Source: Microbacterium laevaniformans | Lineage (GTDB): Bacteria; Actinomycetota; Actinomycetes; Actinomycetales; Microbacteriaceae | Assembly (NCBI RefSeq): GCF_016907555.1 | Contig: NZ_JAFBCE010000001.1 | Coordinates: 186,001 to 250,000, forward strand | DNA: 64,000 nt | Reading direction: 5' to 3' | In this document: positions 53,378 through 62,208 of the stretch, in pieces | How the letters are laid out: every line of letters begins with the position of its first letter | Position numbering within the stretch: the stretch's first letter is position 1 | The notes under the pieces: generated by a model | The model's input: only the letters and a program-made list of their open reading frames with translations | Database searches by the model: none | Told to the model about the DNA's origin: nothing | Made by a program: the position numbers and the translations under genes

Positions 53378-54025
53378 TCACAGCGCGGCGAGCTGCTTGT
53401 CGAGGAAGACGTGGACGTCGTCGAGCTCCTCCTGCGACACGCTGTGGGTGAGCCCGGCGTAGACCCGGCCGCTCAGCTCCGCGTGTGCGGGCAGCCACTG
53501 CACCGTATGGGCCACCGCAGCGGGGGGAATCACCTCGTCGCGGGCGCCGCGGCCCCAGAAGACCGGGGGGCGACGTTCGGCGAGCACCTCGTCGCCCGGA
53601 AGGGGTGACGGGTCTGCGTAGCCGGCGAGGTTCACGACGAAGGCGAAACGCTCGGGCTGCAGGCGCAGAGCCTGCAGAGCGACCGCGGCGCCCTGAGAGA
53701 AGCCGAGGATGCCGATCGTCTCGACATCCGTCGCCCGATCGATCCACGCGATCAGGGCGTCGGCGGCGGCCGTCACCGCTCCGCTCGAGCGGCCGTCGAG
53801 TCCCTCGATGGGATACCACGACCAGCCGGGGGCGGGAAAGGGCGGCGCCAGCGGCGCACGAACCGCGGCCAGCACGAACGCGTCGGGGAGGAAGGGAGCG
53901 AGCCCGAAAAGATCGCGCTCATCCGAGCCGTATCCGTGCAGCAGCAGCAGGAGGGGTCTGCCCGCCCGCGTCTCGGGGCTTTCCGACCAGAGGACGGCCT
54001 CGTCGTCGATCGCGATCGCGCTCAT
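53378..54025 (-). CDS. Alpha/beta hydrolase, phospholipase/carboxylesterase type
   Basis: A 215-residue serine hydrolase of the YpfH/carboxylesterase family. LLLLLHGYGSDERDLFGLAP gives the oxyanion region (about 26-45). The nucleophile is in ILGFSQGAAVALQAL (about 115-129), the Asp in GRGARDEVIPPAAV and the His in GLTHSVSQEELDDV near the end. ATG 54025 is preferred over 54055, which lacks a ribosome site. It is cytosolic, with no signal peptide. Confidence 0.92.
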   Translation of the reverse strand: MSAIAIDDEAVLWSESPETRAGRPLLLLLHGYGSDERDLFGLAPFLPDAFVLAAVRAPLAPPFPAPGWSWYPIEGLDGRSSGAVTAAADALIAWIDRATDVETIGILGFSQGAAVALQALRLQPERFAFVVNLAGYADPSPLPGDEVLAERRPPVFWGRGARDEVIPPAAVAHTVQWLPAHAELSGRVYAGLTHSVSQEELDDVHVFLDKQLAAL

Positions 54026-54120
54026 GACCACCATCCTCGCAGGGGGCGCCGACACTCGCGTCGCCGCCCGGCCGACGGCACGGGCGCGCCACCGGCGGCG
54101 GTACGGGTATACATGGAGGC

Positions 54121-54789
54121 ATGGCCGTTCGCACCCCCGACCCCGATCCGAACGAACGCGACGACGACGGGAACCCCCGTGACCCGCTGCGCGGCTTCGG
54201 CAGCGGCGGGGGACGGCCCGGCCACCCCCTCGGCGACGGCACGTTCGGCTCGCCGGCTCCGGAAAGCGCCGGAAACCCCGGCTGGTTGAGCGACGTCGAG
54301 CTCGCCGAGGCCCGTCGGCGGCTGCCGATCCTCTACGTCGAGGCGGTGCCGGTGCGCACGGACGGCGTGGGTGCGGTGACGCAGGTCGGCGTGCTGCTGA
54401 GGGCGACGCCGCTGGGGGAGATCACCCGGTCGATCGTGTCGGGGCGGGTGCGCTATGGCGAGACGGTGCGCGACGCCCTCTTCCGTCATCTCGAGAACGA
54501 CCTCGGTCCGATGGCGTTCCCGCAGCTTCCGCCGCAACCGGTGCCGTTCACGGTGGCCGAGTACTTCCCCCTGCCCGGGGTCAGCGCCTTCCACGACGAC
54601 CGTCAGCATGCGGTGTCGCTGGCGTTCGTCATCCCGGTCACCGGCACGTGCGAGCCGCGCCAGGATGCTCTGGAGGTCACCTGGATGACCCCCGAAGAGG
54701 CCTCGTCGGAGGCGCTGGCTGCCGAGATGGAGGGCGGGCGCTCGACGCTCATCCGCCTGGCTCTGGCCAGCGTCGGCGCGCTGCGCTGA
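54121..54789 (+). CDS. NUDIX-like protein of the DUF4916 group
   Basis: A 222-residue protein. Residues 1-50 are a polar Asp/Pro/Gly-rich disordered tail. The folded part (NPGWLSDVELAEARRRLPIL onward) has the NUDIX-like fold, with the NUDIX helix region VRYGETVRDALFRHLENDLG lacking the full REx2EExGU motif, so hydrolase activity is doubtful. ATG 54121 follows GGAGG. Confidence 0.82.
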   Translation: MAVRTPDPDPNERDDDGNPRDPLRGFGSGGGRPGHPLGDGTFGSPAPESAGNPGWLSDVELAEARRRLPILYVEAVPVRTDGVGAVTQVGVLLRATPLGEITRSIVSGRVRYGETVRDALFRHLENDLGPMAFPQLPPQPVPFTVAEYFPLPGVSAFHDDRQHAVSLAFVIPVTGTCEPRQDALEVTWMTPEEASSEALAAEMEGGRSTLIRLALASVGALR

Positions 54790-54820
54790 TCGCCCGTCGT
54801 CCCTTGTCCCTCGTCTTCAG

Positions 54821-55642
54821 GTGATCACCGTGCCCCGCAGTGAGATGCTCGTCGAGGTCGCCGGCGCGCTGCCGCTCGCGCTGCTGCTGTCCTTCATGAT
54901 CGCGTGGGTGCTGCGTCGCCTCTTCGGCGCTCGGCTGTCCCTGCCGCTGTCGGTCATGACGATCGTGTCGTTGCTGGGAGTGAGCCTCGGGCTCTTCCTG
55001 GCGGGCTGGTTCTTCGTCGGGCTGAGACTGTGGATGCCGACGGCGCTGCTGCTTGCGGTCGGCAGCAGCCTCGGGCTGTCGTTCCTCGTCGCCGGAGTCG
55101 CGGCGCTGCTGCGCCGCGACGGAGCCATTGACGTCGCCGCGCTCCTGGAGAAGGGTGAGAGCGACCGCGTCGAGTTCAAGGAGACCGCGCGCTGGAACGT
55201 CCGTGACGACAAGAAGGACGCGCGGATGGAGCAGGTGGTCGCGAAGACCGTCGCCGCCTTCCTCAACAGTTCGGGCGGAACACTGCTCATCGGCGTCGAC
55301 GACGACGGCCGCGTGCAGGGTCTCGATCGCGACTTCGCGACCCTCCGCACCCCCGACGCCGACCGTTTCGAGCTCTGGCTGCGCGACATGCTGACGGCGA
55401 GTCTCGGAAAGAACGCCGCCGCCATGCCGCGTATCCGTTTCGCCGAGGTCGACGGCGCCACGGTCTGCGCCGTACGCTGCCCGCGAGCGCCCGAGCCCGT
55501 CTTCGTCGCCCAGGGGGGCGGCAGCGAGTTGTGGGTGCGGGTCGGCAACTCGACCCGCGCGTTCGGCGTCGACGAAGCCGTGACCTACGTCGCCCGGCAC
55601 TTCCGGCCCACCCTTACCGATCTTGTGCTCGGGCGTCGCTGA
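54821..55642 (+). CDS. Membrane protein with Schlafen AlbA_2 domain
   Basis: A 273-residue protein. Two or three hydrophobic helices (about 12-95) precede a cytosolic AlbA_2 domain: VEFKETARWNVRDDKKDARM and KTVAAFLNSSGGTLLIGVDD with DDGRVQGLDRDF. The latter motif is the family's nucleotide/nucleic-acid-binding core. Membrane fusions of this domain are known in actinobacteria but without function. GTG 54821; other GTG/ATG starts at 54830 and 54845 are possible. Confidence 0.82.
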   Translation: MITVPRSEMLVEVAGALPLALLLSFMIAWVLRRLFGARLSLPLSVMTIVSLLGVSLGLFLAGWFFVGLRLWMPTALLLAVGSSLGLSFLVAGVAALLRRDGAIDVAALLEKGESDRVEFKETARWNVRDDKKDARMEQVVAKTVAAFLNSSGGTLLIGVDDDGRVQGLDRDFATLRTPDADRFELWLRDMLTASLGKNAAAMPRIRFAEVDGATVCAVRCPRAPEPVFVAQGGGSELWVRVGNSTRAFGVDEAVTYVARHFRPTLTDLVLGRR

Positions 55643-55653
55643 CGGCGGAGTTC

Positions 55654-56322
55654 GTGAGCTCCGCCGCGGAGTCCTCCCACGAACGCGAGCGGTTCGAGGA
55701 CGTGCTGCGGGTCGCGGAGGACCAGGCATCCGTGATCATCAAGAACGCGAGCGTGCAGGCGGAGCGTCTTCTCCAGGCCGCCCGCGAGGAGATCGCCGCG
55801 CAGCGCGCAGCGGCTCACGCCGATATCGAGACGGTGCGCGCCCAGGCGGCGACGGATGCCGCACAGGCGAGACTGACGATCGATACTGAGCTGACGGCGC
55901 ACACCGCCCAGCTCGAGCGCGAAGCGGCGCACGCCGCCGAGAAGGTCGCCCAGGCCGAACAGGAGGCCGCTGCCATCCGCACCGAAGCCGAGAAGAGCGC
56001 CGCGGCCCTGCGTGCTCTCGTCTTGGGCGACACGGAGCAGCTCCGCGCGGAGGCGGAGGACGCCGAGCGCATCACGCAGGACGCCAACGAGCAGGTCGCC
56101 GCGTCGCTGGAGCACGCGCAGCGCATCACGGCGAAGGCCGACGACTTCGACAAGCTCATGCGCGCGCAGGCTCAGCAGCACGAGGCCGACGCGCGGTTGC
56201 GCTCACGCGAGATCCTCGATCGCGCGAGCGTCAAGGCCCAGAAGATCATCGACACCGTTACCGGGCATTCGCAGAGCCGAGAACGACGGCGATCAGACGC
56301 CCGCGTGATCGCCGATCGTTGA
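55654..56322 (+). CDS. Long coiled-coil, DivIVA-like protein
   Basis: A 222-residue protein that is almost entirely heptad-like helix rich in Ala, Glu, Gln and Arg. It begins ESSHERERFEDVLRVAEDQA, like the coiled-coil region of actinobacterial DivIVA/Wag31, followed by repeated AEKVAQAEQEAAAIRTEAEK-type heptads to residue about 195. The N-terminal lipid-binding DivIVA lobe (FDx5GYDxxxVD) is missing. GTG 55654 is inferred; the 12-bp gap to the AlbA_2 gene suggests co-transcription and perhaps a joint envelope role. Confidence 0.75.
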   Translation: MSSAAESSHERERFEDVLRVAEDQASVIIKNASVQAERLLQAAREEIAAQRAAAHADIETVRAQAATDAAQARLTIDTELTAHTAQLEREAAHAAEKVAQAEQEAAAIRTEAEKSAAALRALVLGDTEQLRAEAEDAERITQDANEQVAASLEHAQRITAKADDFDKLMRAQAQQHEADARLRSREILDRASVKAQKIIDTVTGHSQSRERRRSDARVIADR

Positions 56323-56350
56323 GGTCGCAGCCCCGACGTAGGCTCGGATC

Positions 56351-58288
56351 ATGACCTCGATCGAGCCTCTCGTCTTCCCGACCGACGCCGACGACTGGGT
56401 GGCGTTCGCGTCCGGACGACCCGCCGCCGCTGTCGCTCTCGTCGCCGATGTCGACGCCCGCCTCATCGATGCGGCGGACGAGATGGATGCCGCGACGCGC
56501 CTGGACCTGTGGAACGACGCCGATCTGGCGCTCCGGCAGGCCACGTGCGAGGCCTACCTGCTGAGTGAGGCGCACCCGGATGCCGAGGTGCGCCGCATCG
56601 CGGAGGAGCAGGTGCAGGCGCTCGAGGCGCTCTCGGCATCCCGCCTTCTCGACGGTCGCCTGTTCGCCGCCTTCGACGGTCTCTCCGACGAAGGCCTGGA
56701 CGCCGATCAACCCCGCCTGCTCGCGCACGTGCGCCGCGACTTCCGCCGCGGCGGCGTCGCCCTCGCCGAGGCCGATCGCGAGCGGGTCCGCGCGCTCACC
56801 GACCGTGACACCGAGCTCAGCCTGGAATTCTCCCGCAACATCCGCGACGGACGGCGCGAGATCCGTGTCGCGCCGGAGGCGCTCGCCGGCCTTCCGCAGG
56901 ACTTCATCGACGCGCATCCGGCCGACGACGACGGCCTCGTCGTCCTGACGACGGAGTACACCGACCTTATGCCGGTGCGGGAATACGCCACCGATCGCGC
57001 GACGCGCACGGCGCTGGTCGGGGCGTACAACGACCTCGCCTGGCCGGCCAACGACGCGGTCCTCGCCGAGCTGCTCGCGGTCCGGGCCGAGCGCGCGCAA
57101 CTGCTCGGCTACCGCGACTGGGCCGACTACGAGACCGAGACCCGCATGATCGGCGCCGGTCGCCCCGACGGCGGCAGCGCCGCGATCGCGGAGTTCCTCG
57201 CGCGGCTCGACGAGGCGTCTCAGGCCGCCGCCGCGGCGGAGTACCCCGTGCTGCTCGAACGGCTGCAGCAGGACGACCCGGCGGCGACCGAGGTCACGAT
57301 CGCCGACTTCTTCTACCTTCTCAGCACGCTGCGCCGTGAGCGTCACGACGTGGACGCTCAGCTCGTGCGCTCGTACTTCTCCTTCGATCGGGTGCTGCCG
57401 GGCGTGCTCGGCACGACCGCGCGCCTGCTCGACGTCGAGTACGTGCCCGTCGAGATCCCCACCTGGCACGACGATGTGCGCTCGTACGACGTCGTCCGCA
57501 CGGGCGAGCGGCTCGGACGCATCCACCTCGACCTGCATCCGCGTGACGGCAAGTACAACCACGCCGCCTGCTTCCCCCTCGCCCCCGGCGTCGCGGGGCG
57601 TGTGCTGCCCGAGGCGGTGCTGCTGTGCAACTTCGCGCGCGGGCTGATGACCCACGACGAAGTCGTCACGTTCTTCCACGAGTTCGGCCATCTCGTGCAC
57701 GACATCCTCGGCGGCGCGCAGCGCTTCGTGCGCTTCTCGGGTGTCGCGACGGAGTGGGACTTCGTCGAGGCACCCAGCCAGCTGCTGGAGGAGTGGGCGT
57801 GGGATGCCGAGGTCCTCGCCTCGTTCACCGCGAACGCCGCGGGCGAGCCGATCCCGGCCGATCTGGTCGCCAAGATGCGCGTCGCCGACGGGTTCGGGCG
57901 GGCCCTGGAGGTGCGCCGCCAGCTCGGCCACGCGAACGTGTCGTACCACCTGCACGTCGACCGTCCGGAAGACCTGCAGGCGGCCACCGAGCACTGGTAC
58001 GCCGCGACGAGCCCGGTGCAGCCGCTGCGCGGGCTGCACTCGTACGCCGGATTCGGGCATCTCACGGGGTACGGCGCCTGCTACTACACGTACCAGTGGA
58101 GCCTCGTGATCGCGCGCGACCTGCTCTCGGGCTTCGGCGGCGACCTCATGGATGCCGAGGCGGCGACCCGCTACCGCCGTGAGATCCTCGAGCCCGGCGG
58201 CAGCCGGGACGCGACCGCGCTCGTCGAGGCTTTCCTCGGACGGCCGTACTCCTTCGACGCGTACCGGGCGTGGCTCGCCGGCGCCTGA
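56351..58288 (+). CDS. M3 family metallopeptidase
   Basis: A 645-residue zinc oligopeptidase of the thimet/Dcp group. The zinc motif HEFGH lies at about residue 442, within VVTFFHEFGHLVHDILGG, and the downstream third ligand is in EAPSQLLEEW (about 475). YNDLAWPANDAVLAELLAVR near 225 and FPLAPGVAGRVLPEAVLL are typical of the family. It cleaves short peptides in the cytosol. ATG 56351. Confidence 0.94.
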   Translation: MTSIEPLVFPTDADDWVAFASGRPAAAVALVADVDARLIDAADEMDAATRLDLWNDADLALRQATCEAYLLSEAHPDAEVRRIAEEQVQALEALSASRLLDGRLFAAFDGLSDEGLDADQPRLLAHVRRDFRRGGVALAEADRERVRALTDRDTELSLEFSRNIRDGRREIRVAPEALAGLPQDFIDAHPADDDGLVVLTTEYTDLMPVREYATDRATRTALVGAYNDLAWPANDAVLAELLAVRAERAQLLGYRDWADYETETRMIGAGRPDGGSAAIAEFLARLDEASQAAAAAEYPVLLERLQQDDPAATEVTIADFFYLLSTLRRERHDVDAQLVRSYFSFDRVLPGVLGTTARLLDVEYVPVEIPTWHDDVRSYDVVRTGERLGRIHLDLHPRDGKYNHAACFPLAPGVAGRVLPEAVLLCNFARGLMTHDEVVTFFHEFGHLVHDILGGAQRFVRFSGVATEWDFVEAPSQLLEEWAWDAEVLASFTANAAGEPIPADLVAKMRVADGFGRALEVRRQLGHANVSYHLHVDRPEDLQAATEHWYAATSPVQPLRGLHSYAGFGHLTGYGACYYTYQWSLVIARDLLSGFGGDLMDAEAATRYRREILEPGGSRDATALVEAFLGRPYSFDAYRAWLAGA

Positions 58289-58321
58289 CCCGGTGACGGG
58301 TCGGCGTCGAGCCGGCGCGCG

Positions 58322-59443
58322 TCAGGTGAGGCGCGCGAGAGCGGCGACGAACGCGTCGACGTCGTCTTCGGACGTGTCGAACGAGCACATCCAGCGGACC
58401 TCGTTCTTCGCCGCATCCTCCCCACCGGCACTCGACGGATCGCCGTCGCGCTCCGTCGAGCCTCCGCCGGCGGGGCCCCAGTCGTAGAAGCGGAAGCTCT
58501 CGCGCAGGGCATCGGCGACGCCGTCGGGCAGCACCGCGAACACGCCGTTGGCCTGCGTCGGCTGGCTGAACGACACCCCCGCGATCGACCCGTCGGCGAT
58601 CCCGGCTTCGACACCGGCTCGCAGGCGCTGGGCCATCGCGTTGGCGTGGCGGGCATTGCGCAGGTACAGGTCGCCCTCGAGCAGTGCCACCAGCTGCGCG
58701 GAGATGAAGCGCATCTTCGACGCCAGCTGCATGTTCAGCTTTCGCAGGAACAGCAGCCCCTCCGAGGCCGCCGGGTCGAGGACGACGACGGCCTCTCCGC
58801 CGAGCGCGCCGTTCTTCGTCCCACCGAAGCTCAGCACGTCGACGCCGACATCGGTCGTGAAGGCCCGCAGCGGCAGGTCAAGCGCCGCGGCCGCATTGGA
58901 GATGCGGGCGCCGTCGAGGTGCAGGCGCATACCGCGGGCGTGCGCATGGTCGGCGAGGGCGGCGATCTCGTCGGGCGTGTACAGCGTGCCGAGCTCGGTC
59001 GACTGTGTGATCGAGACGACGAGCGGCTGCGCGCGGTGCTCGTCGCCCCATCCCCAGGCCTCACGGTCGACGAGCTCAGGAGTCAGCTTGCCGTCGTCGG
59101 TGGGGACGTTCAGGATCTTGATCCCCGCGACGCGCTCGGGAGCGCCGCCCTCATCGACATTGATGTGCGCGGTGGATGCCGCGATCACTGCGCCCCACCG
59201 CGGCAGCATCGACTGCAGCCCGACGACGTTCGCGCCCGTCCCGTTGAAGACGGGGAACGCCTCGGCGTGGTCGCCGAAGTGGTGGCGGAACACCTCCTGC
59301 AGCCGGGCCGTGTAGGCGTCCTCGCCGTACGCGATCTGATGCCCGTGATTGGCGGCGGCGATGGCTTCGAGGATCTCGGGGTGGACGCCCGAGTAGTTGT
59401 CGCTGGCGAAGCCGCGGACGGTCGTGTCATGCAGGGTGGTCAC
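58322..59443 (-). CDS. Threonine aldolase / beta-eliminating lyase family PLP enzyme
   Basis: A 373-residue fold-type I PLP enzyme of the low-specificity L-threonine aldolase group. It opens with GFASDNYSGVHPEILEAIAA and has AYGEDAYTARLQEVFRHHFG near 40. The PLP lysine is in LSFGGTKNGALGGEAVV (about residue 206), and the Asp holding the pyridine N is in LHLDGARISNAAAAL. An insertion rich in Gly/Ser (GPAGGGSTERDGDPSSAGGE) near 330-349 is unusual. It cleaves threonine or allo-threonine to glycine and acetaldehyde. GTG 59443. Confidence 0.9.
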   Translation of the reverse strand: MTTLHDTTVRGFASDNYSGVHPEILEAIAAANHGHQIAYGEDAYTARLQEVFRHHFGDHAEAFPVFNGTGANVVGLQSMLPRWGAVIAASTAHINVDEGGAPERVAGIKILNVPTDDGKLTPELVDREAWGWGDEHRAQPLVVSITQSTELGTLYTPDEIAALADHAHARGMRLHLDGARISNAAAALDLPLRAFTTDVGVDVLSFGGTKNGALGGEAVVVLDPAASEGLLFLRKLNMQLASKMRFISAQLVALLEGDLYLRNARHANAMAQRLRAGVEAGIADGSIAGVSFSQPTQANGVFAVLPDGVADALRESFRFYDWGPAGGGSTERDGDPSSAGGEDAAKNEVRWMCSFDTSEDDVDAFVAALARLT

Positions 59444-59454
59444 GGATATCCAAT

Positions 59455-60129
59455 CTAGTTCGGCGCGCCGAGGCCGACGATCGTGTCGTTGACCTCGGCC
59501 GCGTCGGCATCCCAGAGCCCGACGAAGGCCGATCCGAGCGCCTCCTCCAGGCCCGCGAGAGCCCGGACGCGGAAGATGACGGATGCCGCGGTCTGCGCGA
59601 CCCCGCGATCGCGCGCGTCCTTCGCGAAGCCCTGCGCCATCGCGCGGGCCCATGCCTCCTCCGCGGCCTTGACGGCGGCGTAGTTGGCCCCGCCCGCCAG
59701 GGGGCGCGCGACCGCCGTGGACGACACGATCGCAGTCCGGGCGGCGGGGGAGGCGTTCAGGTCGTCCCACCACGCGCGCGTGACGTGTCGCAGGGCGCTC
59801 AGCCCGCTCTCCAGCGCGCGGTAGTCGGCCTCGGTCTGGCCGCGCAGCCCGCCGCCGCCGCGCCACCCCCCGACGAGGTGCAGCAGCCCGTCGACACGCA
59901 CGCCGTCCGCCGCGAGCATCGCCGCGAACGCCGCGACCTCCGCCTCGTCGGCGAGGTCGCACACGGCCGTGCGCGCGCCCAGGTCGCGCAGGGGAGCGAG
60001 AGCGTCATCGCGGCGCCCCACCGCGATGACGCTCGCCCCGGCCGCCACGAGCGCGCGGGCGGCGGCGTGCCCGCTCGCGCTCGTCGCACCGGCGATCATG
60101 ACCGAGCGCCCGCGCACGCCGTCACCCAT
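59455..60129 (-). CDS. SDR family oxidoreductase
   Basis: A 224-residue short-chain dehydrogenase. The cofactor motif is atypical (GATSASGHAAARAL, about 14-27). VGRRDD near 37 suggests NADP. STAVARPLAGGANYAAVKAA supplies Ser and the YxxxK pair (about 138-160). It overlaps the 3' end of the DUF6421 gene by 8 bp and lies 11 bp upstream of the threonine aldolase, so the three genes form one transcription unit. Confidence 0.9.
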   Translation of the reverse strand: MGDGVRGRSVMIAGATSASGHAAARALVAAGASVIAVGRRDDALAPLRDLGARTAVCDLADEAEVAAFAAMLAADGVRVDGLLHLVGGWRGGGGLRGQTEADYRALESGLSALRHVTRAWWDDLNASPAARTAIVSSTAVARPLAGGANYAAVKAAEEAWARAMAQGFAKDARDRGVAQTAASVIFRVRALAGLEEALGSAFVGLWDADAAEVNDTIVGLGAPN

Positions 60130-61606
60130 CGCGGCCCGTGATGCCCGTGGTCGAGGAGATGACGCTCTGCATCTTCTTGTCGAGCGCCTCGAAGAACATC
60201 GACAGCGGGAACTCGTCGTCCAGCACGGCGTCGGTGTAGCCCTTCGGGGCTCCGGCCAGCACGTCGTCGGGCAGACCGCGCGCCCAGAGCGACGCCGGGT
60301 GAGGGGTCACGACGCTGCTCACGAGCTCGTAGGCGGCGAGCCAGTGCGCGACCTTCGGTCGGTCGATCGACTCCCAGTACAGCCGGTCGATCGCATCGCT
60401 GAGGGCGATGACCGCCGCCGGCACCTCGTCCCAGTCGAGGGCGAGAGCGGTGTCGGTCCAGTGCAGCACGCCGCGCTGGTGCAGCCAGGCGAAGAGCAGC
60501 TGCCCGCCGAGACCGTCGTAGTTGCGTACCCGCGTCCCGGTGATGGCGAACCGGAAGATCCGGTCGAAGAGCACGGCGTACGGGACGAGTCGCGCGTGAT
60601 CGAGCATCTCCCGCTCGGCATCCGTCAGATCTTCGCCCTGATCGGCCCGCGCGCTCAGCCGTGCGGCGATGCCGACGCACTCCCGGTACGCGGTCAGATC
60701 GCAGCGCAGCTCCTCGAGCGAATACAGGAAGTACGGCATGCGCTGCTTGATCATGAACGGGTCGAACGGCAGGTCGCCGCGCATGTGACTGCGGTCGTGG
60801 ATCAGGTCCCACATCACGAAGGTCTGCTCGGTCAGGCCCTGGTCGGTGAGCATGCGCGCGACGCCCTCCGGTACGTCGAGCTTCGTGATCTCGGATGCCG
60901 CGGCCACCACGCGCCGGAAGCGCGCCGCTTCGCGATCCTGGAAGATCGCGCCCCACGTGAACGCCGGAATCTCACGCATGGCGACCGTCTCGGGGAACAG
61001 CACCGCGGAGTTCGTGTCATAGCCGGACGTGAAATCCAGCAGGCGCAGGGAGACGAACAGGCCGTTGGTGTACGTGTGCTCCACCTCGGCGATGAACTCC
61101 GGCCAGATCACTTCGCAGAGCACCGCCTCCAGGTGCCGGTCGCGGGAGCCGTTCTGCGTGTACATCGGAAAGACGACGAGATGGCGCAGGCCGTCGACGC
61201 GGTCGCGCTGCGGCTGGAAGGTCACCAAGGAGTCGAGGAAGTCGGGCACGCCGAAGCCGCTGTCGGCCCACCGGTGCAGGTCGACGACGCACGCCGACAG
61301 GTAGGCGCCATCGTGCGGGAACAGCGGGGCGAGGCTCGCGATAGCCTCCGCGACCACGGCGACCAGTTCCGCGGCGTGATCACGGTGGGCGGGATCCGCC
61401 ACCGAGCCGTCCTGCGCTTGCAGCGGCTGCAGCTGCGAGACGGCATCCTTCAGGGCCAGCCACGCGGGCTGCTGCGTGATCGGTCGGTCGTCTTCGACGA
61501 GCTGCGTGATCGGTCGGTCGTCTTCGACGAGCTGCGTGATCGGTCGGTCGTCTTCGACGACCTCGGGCTCTCCGATGACGGACTTCGCGGGCGTGAGAAG
61601 GGACAT
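60122..61606 (-). CDS. DUF6421 family protein
   Basis: A 494-residue orphan enzyme-like protein. The N-terminus carries three identical copies of VEDDRPITQ(L/Q), encoded by a perfect 30-bp tandem repeat. The main domain (about 45-494) has conserved blocks such as HRWADSGFGVPDFLDSL, FVMWDLIHDRSHMRGDLPFD and FAWLHQRGVLHWTDT, rich in His/Asp/Arg, so a metal or nucleotide site is plausible. ATG 61606 (MSLLTPAKSV) is chosen; the longer frame from 61675 crosses the promoter. It heads an operon with SDR and aldolase and is divergent from the Lrp regulator. Confidence 0.85.
   Translation of the reverse strand: MSLLTPAKSVIGEPEVVEDDRPITQLVEDDRPITQLVEDDRPITQQPAWLALKDAVSQLQPLQAQDGSVADPAHRDHAAELVAVVAEAIASLAPLFPHDGAYLSACVVDLHRWADSGFGVPDFLDSLVTFQPQRDRVDGLRHLVVFPMYTQNGSRDRHLEAVLCEVIWPEFIAEVEHTYTNGLFVSLRLLDFTSGYDTNSAVLFPETVAMREIPAFTWGAIFQDREAARFRRVVAAASEITKLDVPEGVARMLTDQGLTEQTFVMWDLIHDRSHMRGDLPFDPFMIKQRMPYFLYSLEELRCDLTAYRECVGIAARLSARADQGEDLTDAEREMLDHARLVPYAVLFDRIFRFAITGTRVRNYDGLGGQLLFAWLHQRGVLHWTDTALALDWDEVPAAVIALSDAIDRLYWESIDRPKVAHWLAAYELVSSVVTPHPASLWARGLPDDVLAGAPKGYTDAVLDDEFPLSMFFEALDKKMQSVISSTTGITGRDG
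61471..61560. repeat. Perfect 30-bp tandem repeat, three copies, inside DUF6421
   Basis: The 30-bp unit starting GCTGCGTGATCGGTCGGTCG repeats at 61471, 61501 and 61531 without a mismatch. In frame it adds ten residues per copy to the DUF6421 N-terminus, so copy number can change without a frameshift. The perfect identity points to recent slippage or amplification. Confidence 0.95.
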
Positions 61607-61688
61607 GGTGGGCACCTCCGATCGTTTGACAGGAATATTTACGGCCTGAGCGGCTCGCATCGGATATTCTTCCATGTGTGGAAGATGA
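61607..61688. promoter_or_regulatory. Divergent promoter region of DUF6421 and Lrp-type regulator
   Basis: A perfect TTGACA (61626-61631, + strand) lies between the starts, but no matched rightward -10 follows at 17 bp. For the rightward gene, TATTCT (61665-61670) is 7-8 bp upstream of the GTG at 61678, suggesting a leaderless mRNA. Leftward, TAAATA (complement of 61636-61641) is a candidate -10. TCTTCCA and TGGAAGA (about 61668-61685) form a perfect 7-bp palindrome across the regulator start, a likely autoregulatory site. Confidence 0.45.
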
Positions 61689-62133
61689 TGTCGACCGTCG
61701 AATCGTTGCCGAGGTCTCCCGTGACGGGCGGATGACCCTCGCCGACCTGTCCGCCGCGGTCGGACTGTCCGTCTCGGCGGTGCAGGCGCGGCTCAAGCGC
61801 CTCGAGTCCCGCGAGGTCATCACCGGGTATCGCGCCATCGTCGATGCCGACGCGGCCGGACGTCCTCTGGCCGCATTCATCGAGATCACCCCGCTCGATC
61901 CCGCCCAGCCCGACAATGCGCCCGAACTGCTCGAGCACCTCGACGCCATCGAGGCGTGCCACTCCATCGCGGGCGACGCCAGCTACATGCTCTTCGCCCG
62001 GGTCGCCTCGCCGCGCGCACTCGAAGACCTCGTGCGCGACATCCGTCTCGCCGCGTCGGTCCGCACGCGCACCACCGTCGTGCTGCAGACGTTCTACGAG
62101 CACCGGCCGATCGTGCCGCTCGGCGCGTCCTAG
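61678..62133 (+). CDS. Lrp/AsnC family transcriptional regulator
   Basis: A 151-residue regulator. N-terminal HTH: DRRIVAEVSRDGRMTLADLS and AVGLSVSAVQARLKRLE (about 6-43). C-terminal RAM domain from AAFIEITPLDP to ARVASPRALEDLVRDIR. It probably senses an amino acid and controls the divergent DUF6421-SDR-aldolase operon through the palindrome at its start. GTG 61678 gives the standard family length. Confidence 0.92.
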   Translation: MEDDVDRRIVAEVSRDGRMTLADLSAAVGLSVSAVQARLKRLESREVITGYRAIVDADAAGRPLAAFIEITPLDPAQPDNAPELLEHLDAIEACHSIAGDASYMLFARVASPRALEDLVRDIRLAASVRTRTTVVLQTFYEHRPIVPLGAS

Positions 62134-62208
62134 CGCCGCCGGGCGCCGCCGACTGCAATACATCCCGCGATGGATGCCGCGACACGCGCCGTCGCGTAGC
62201 GTCGAAGC

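Noticed and set aside
61471..61560. CRISPR-like array
   Set aside because: The repeats are directly adjacent with no spacers, are in frame within a gene, and no cas genes are present.
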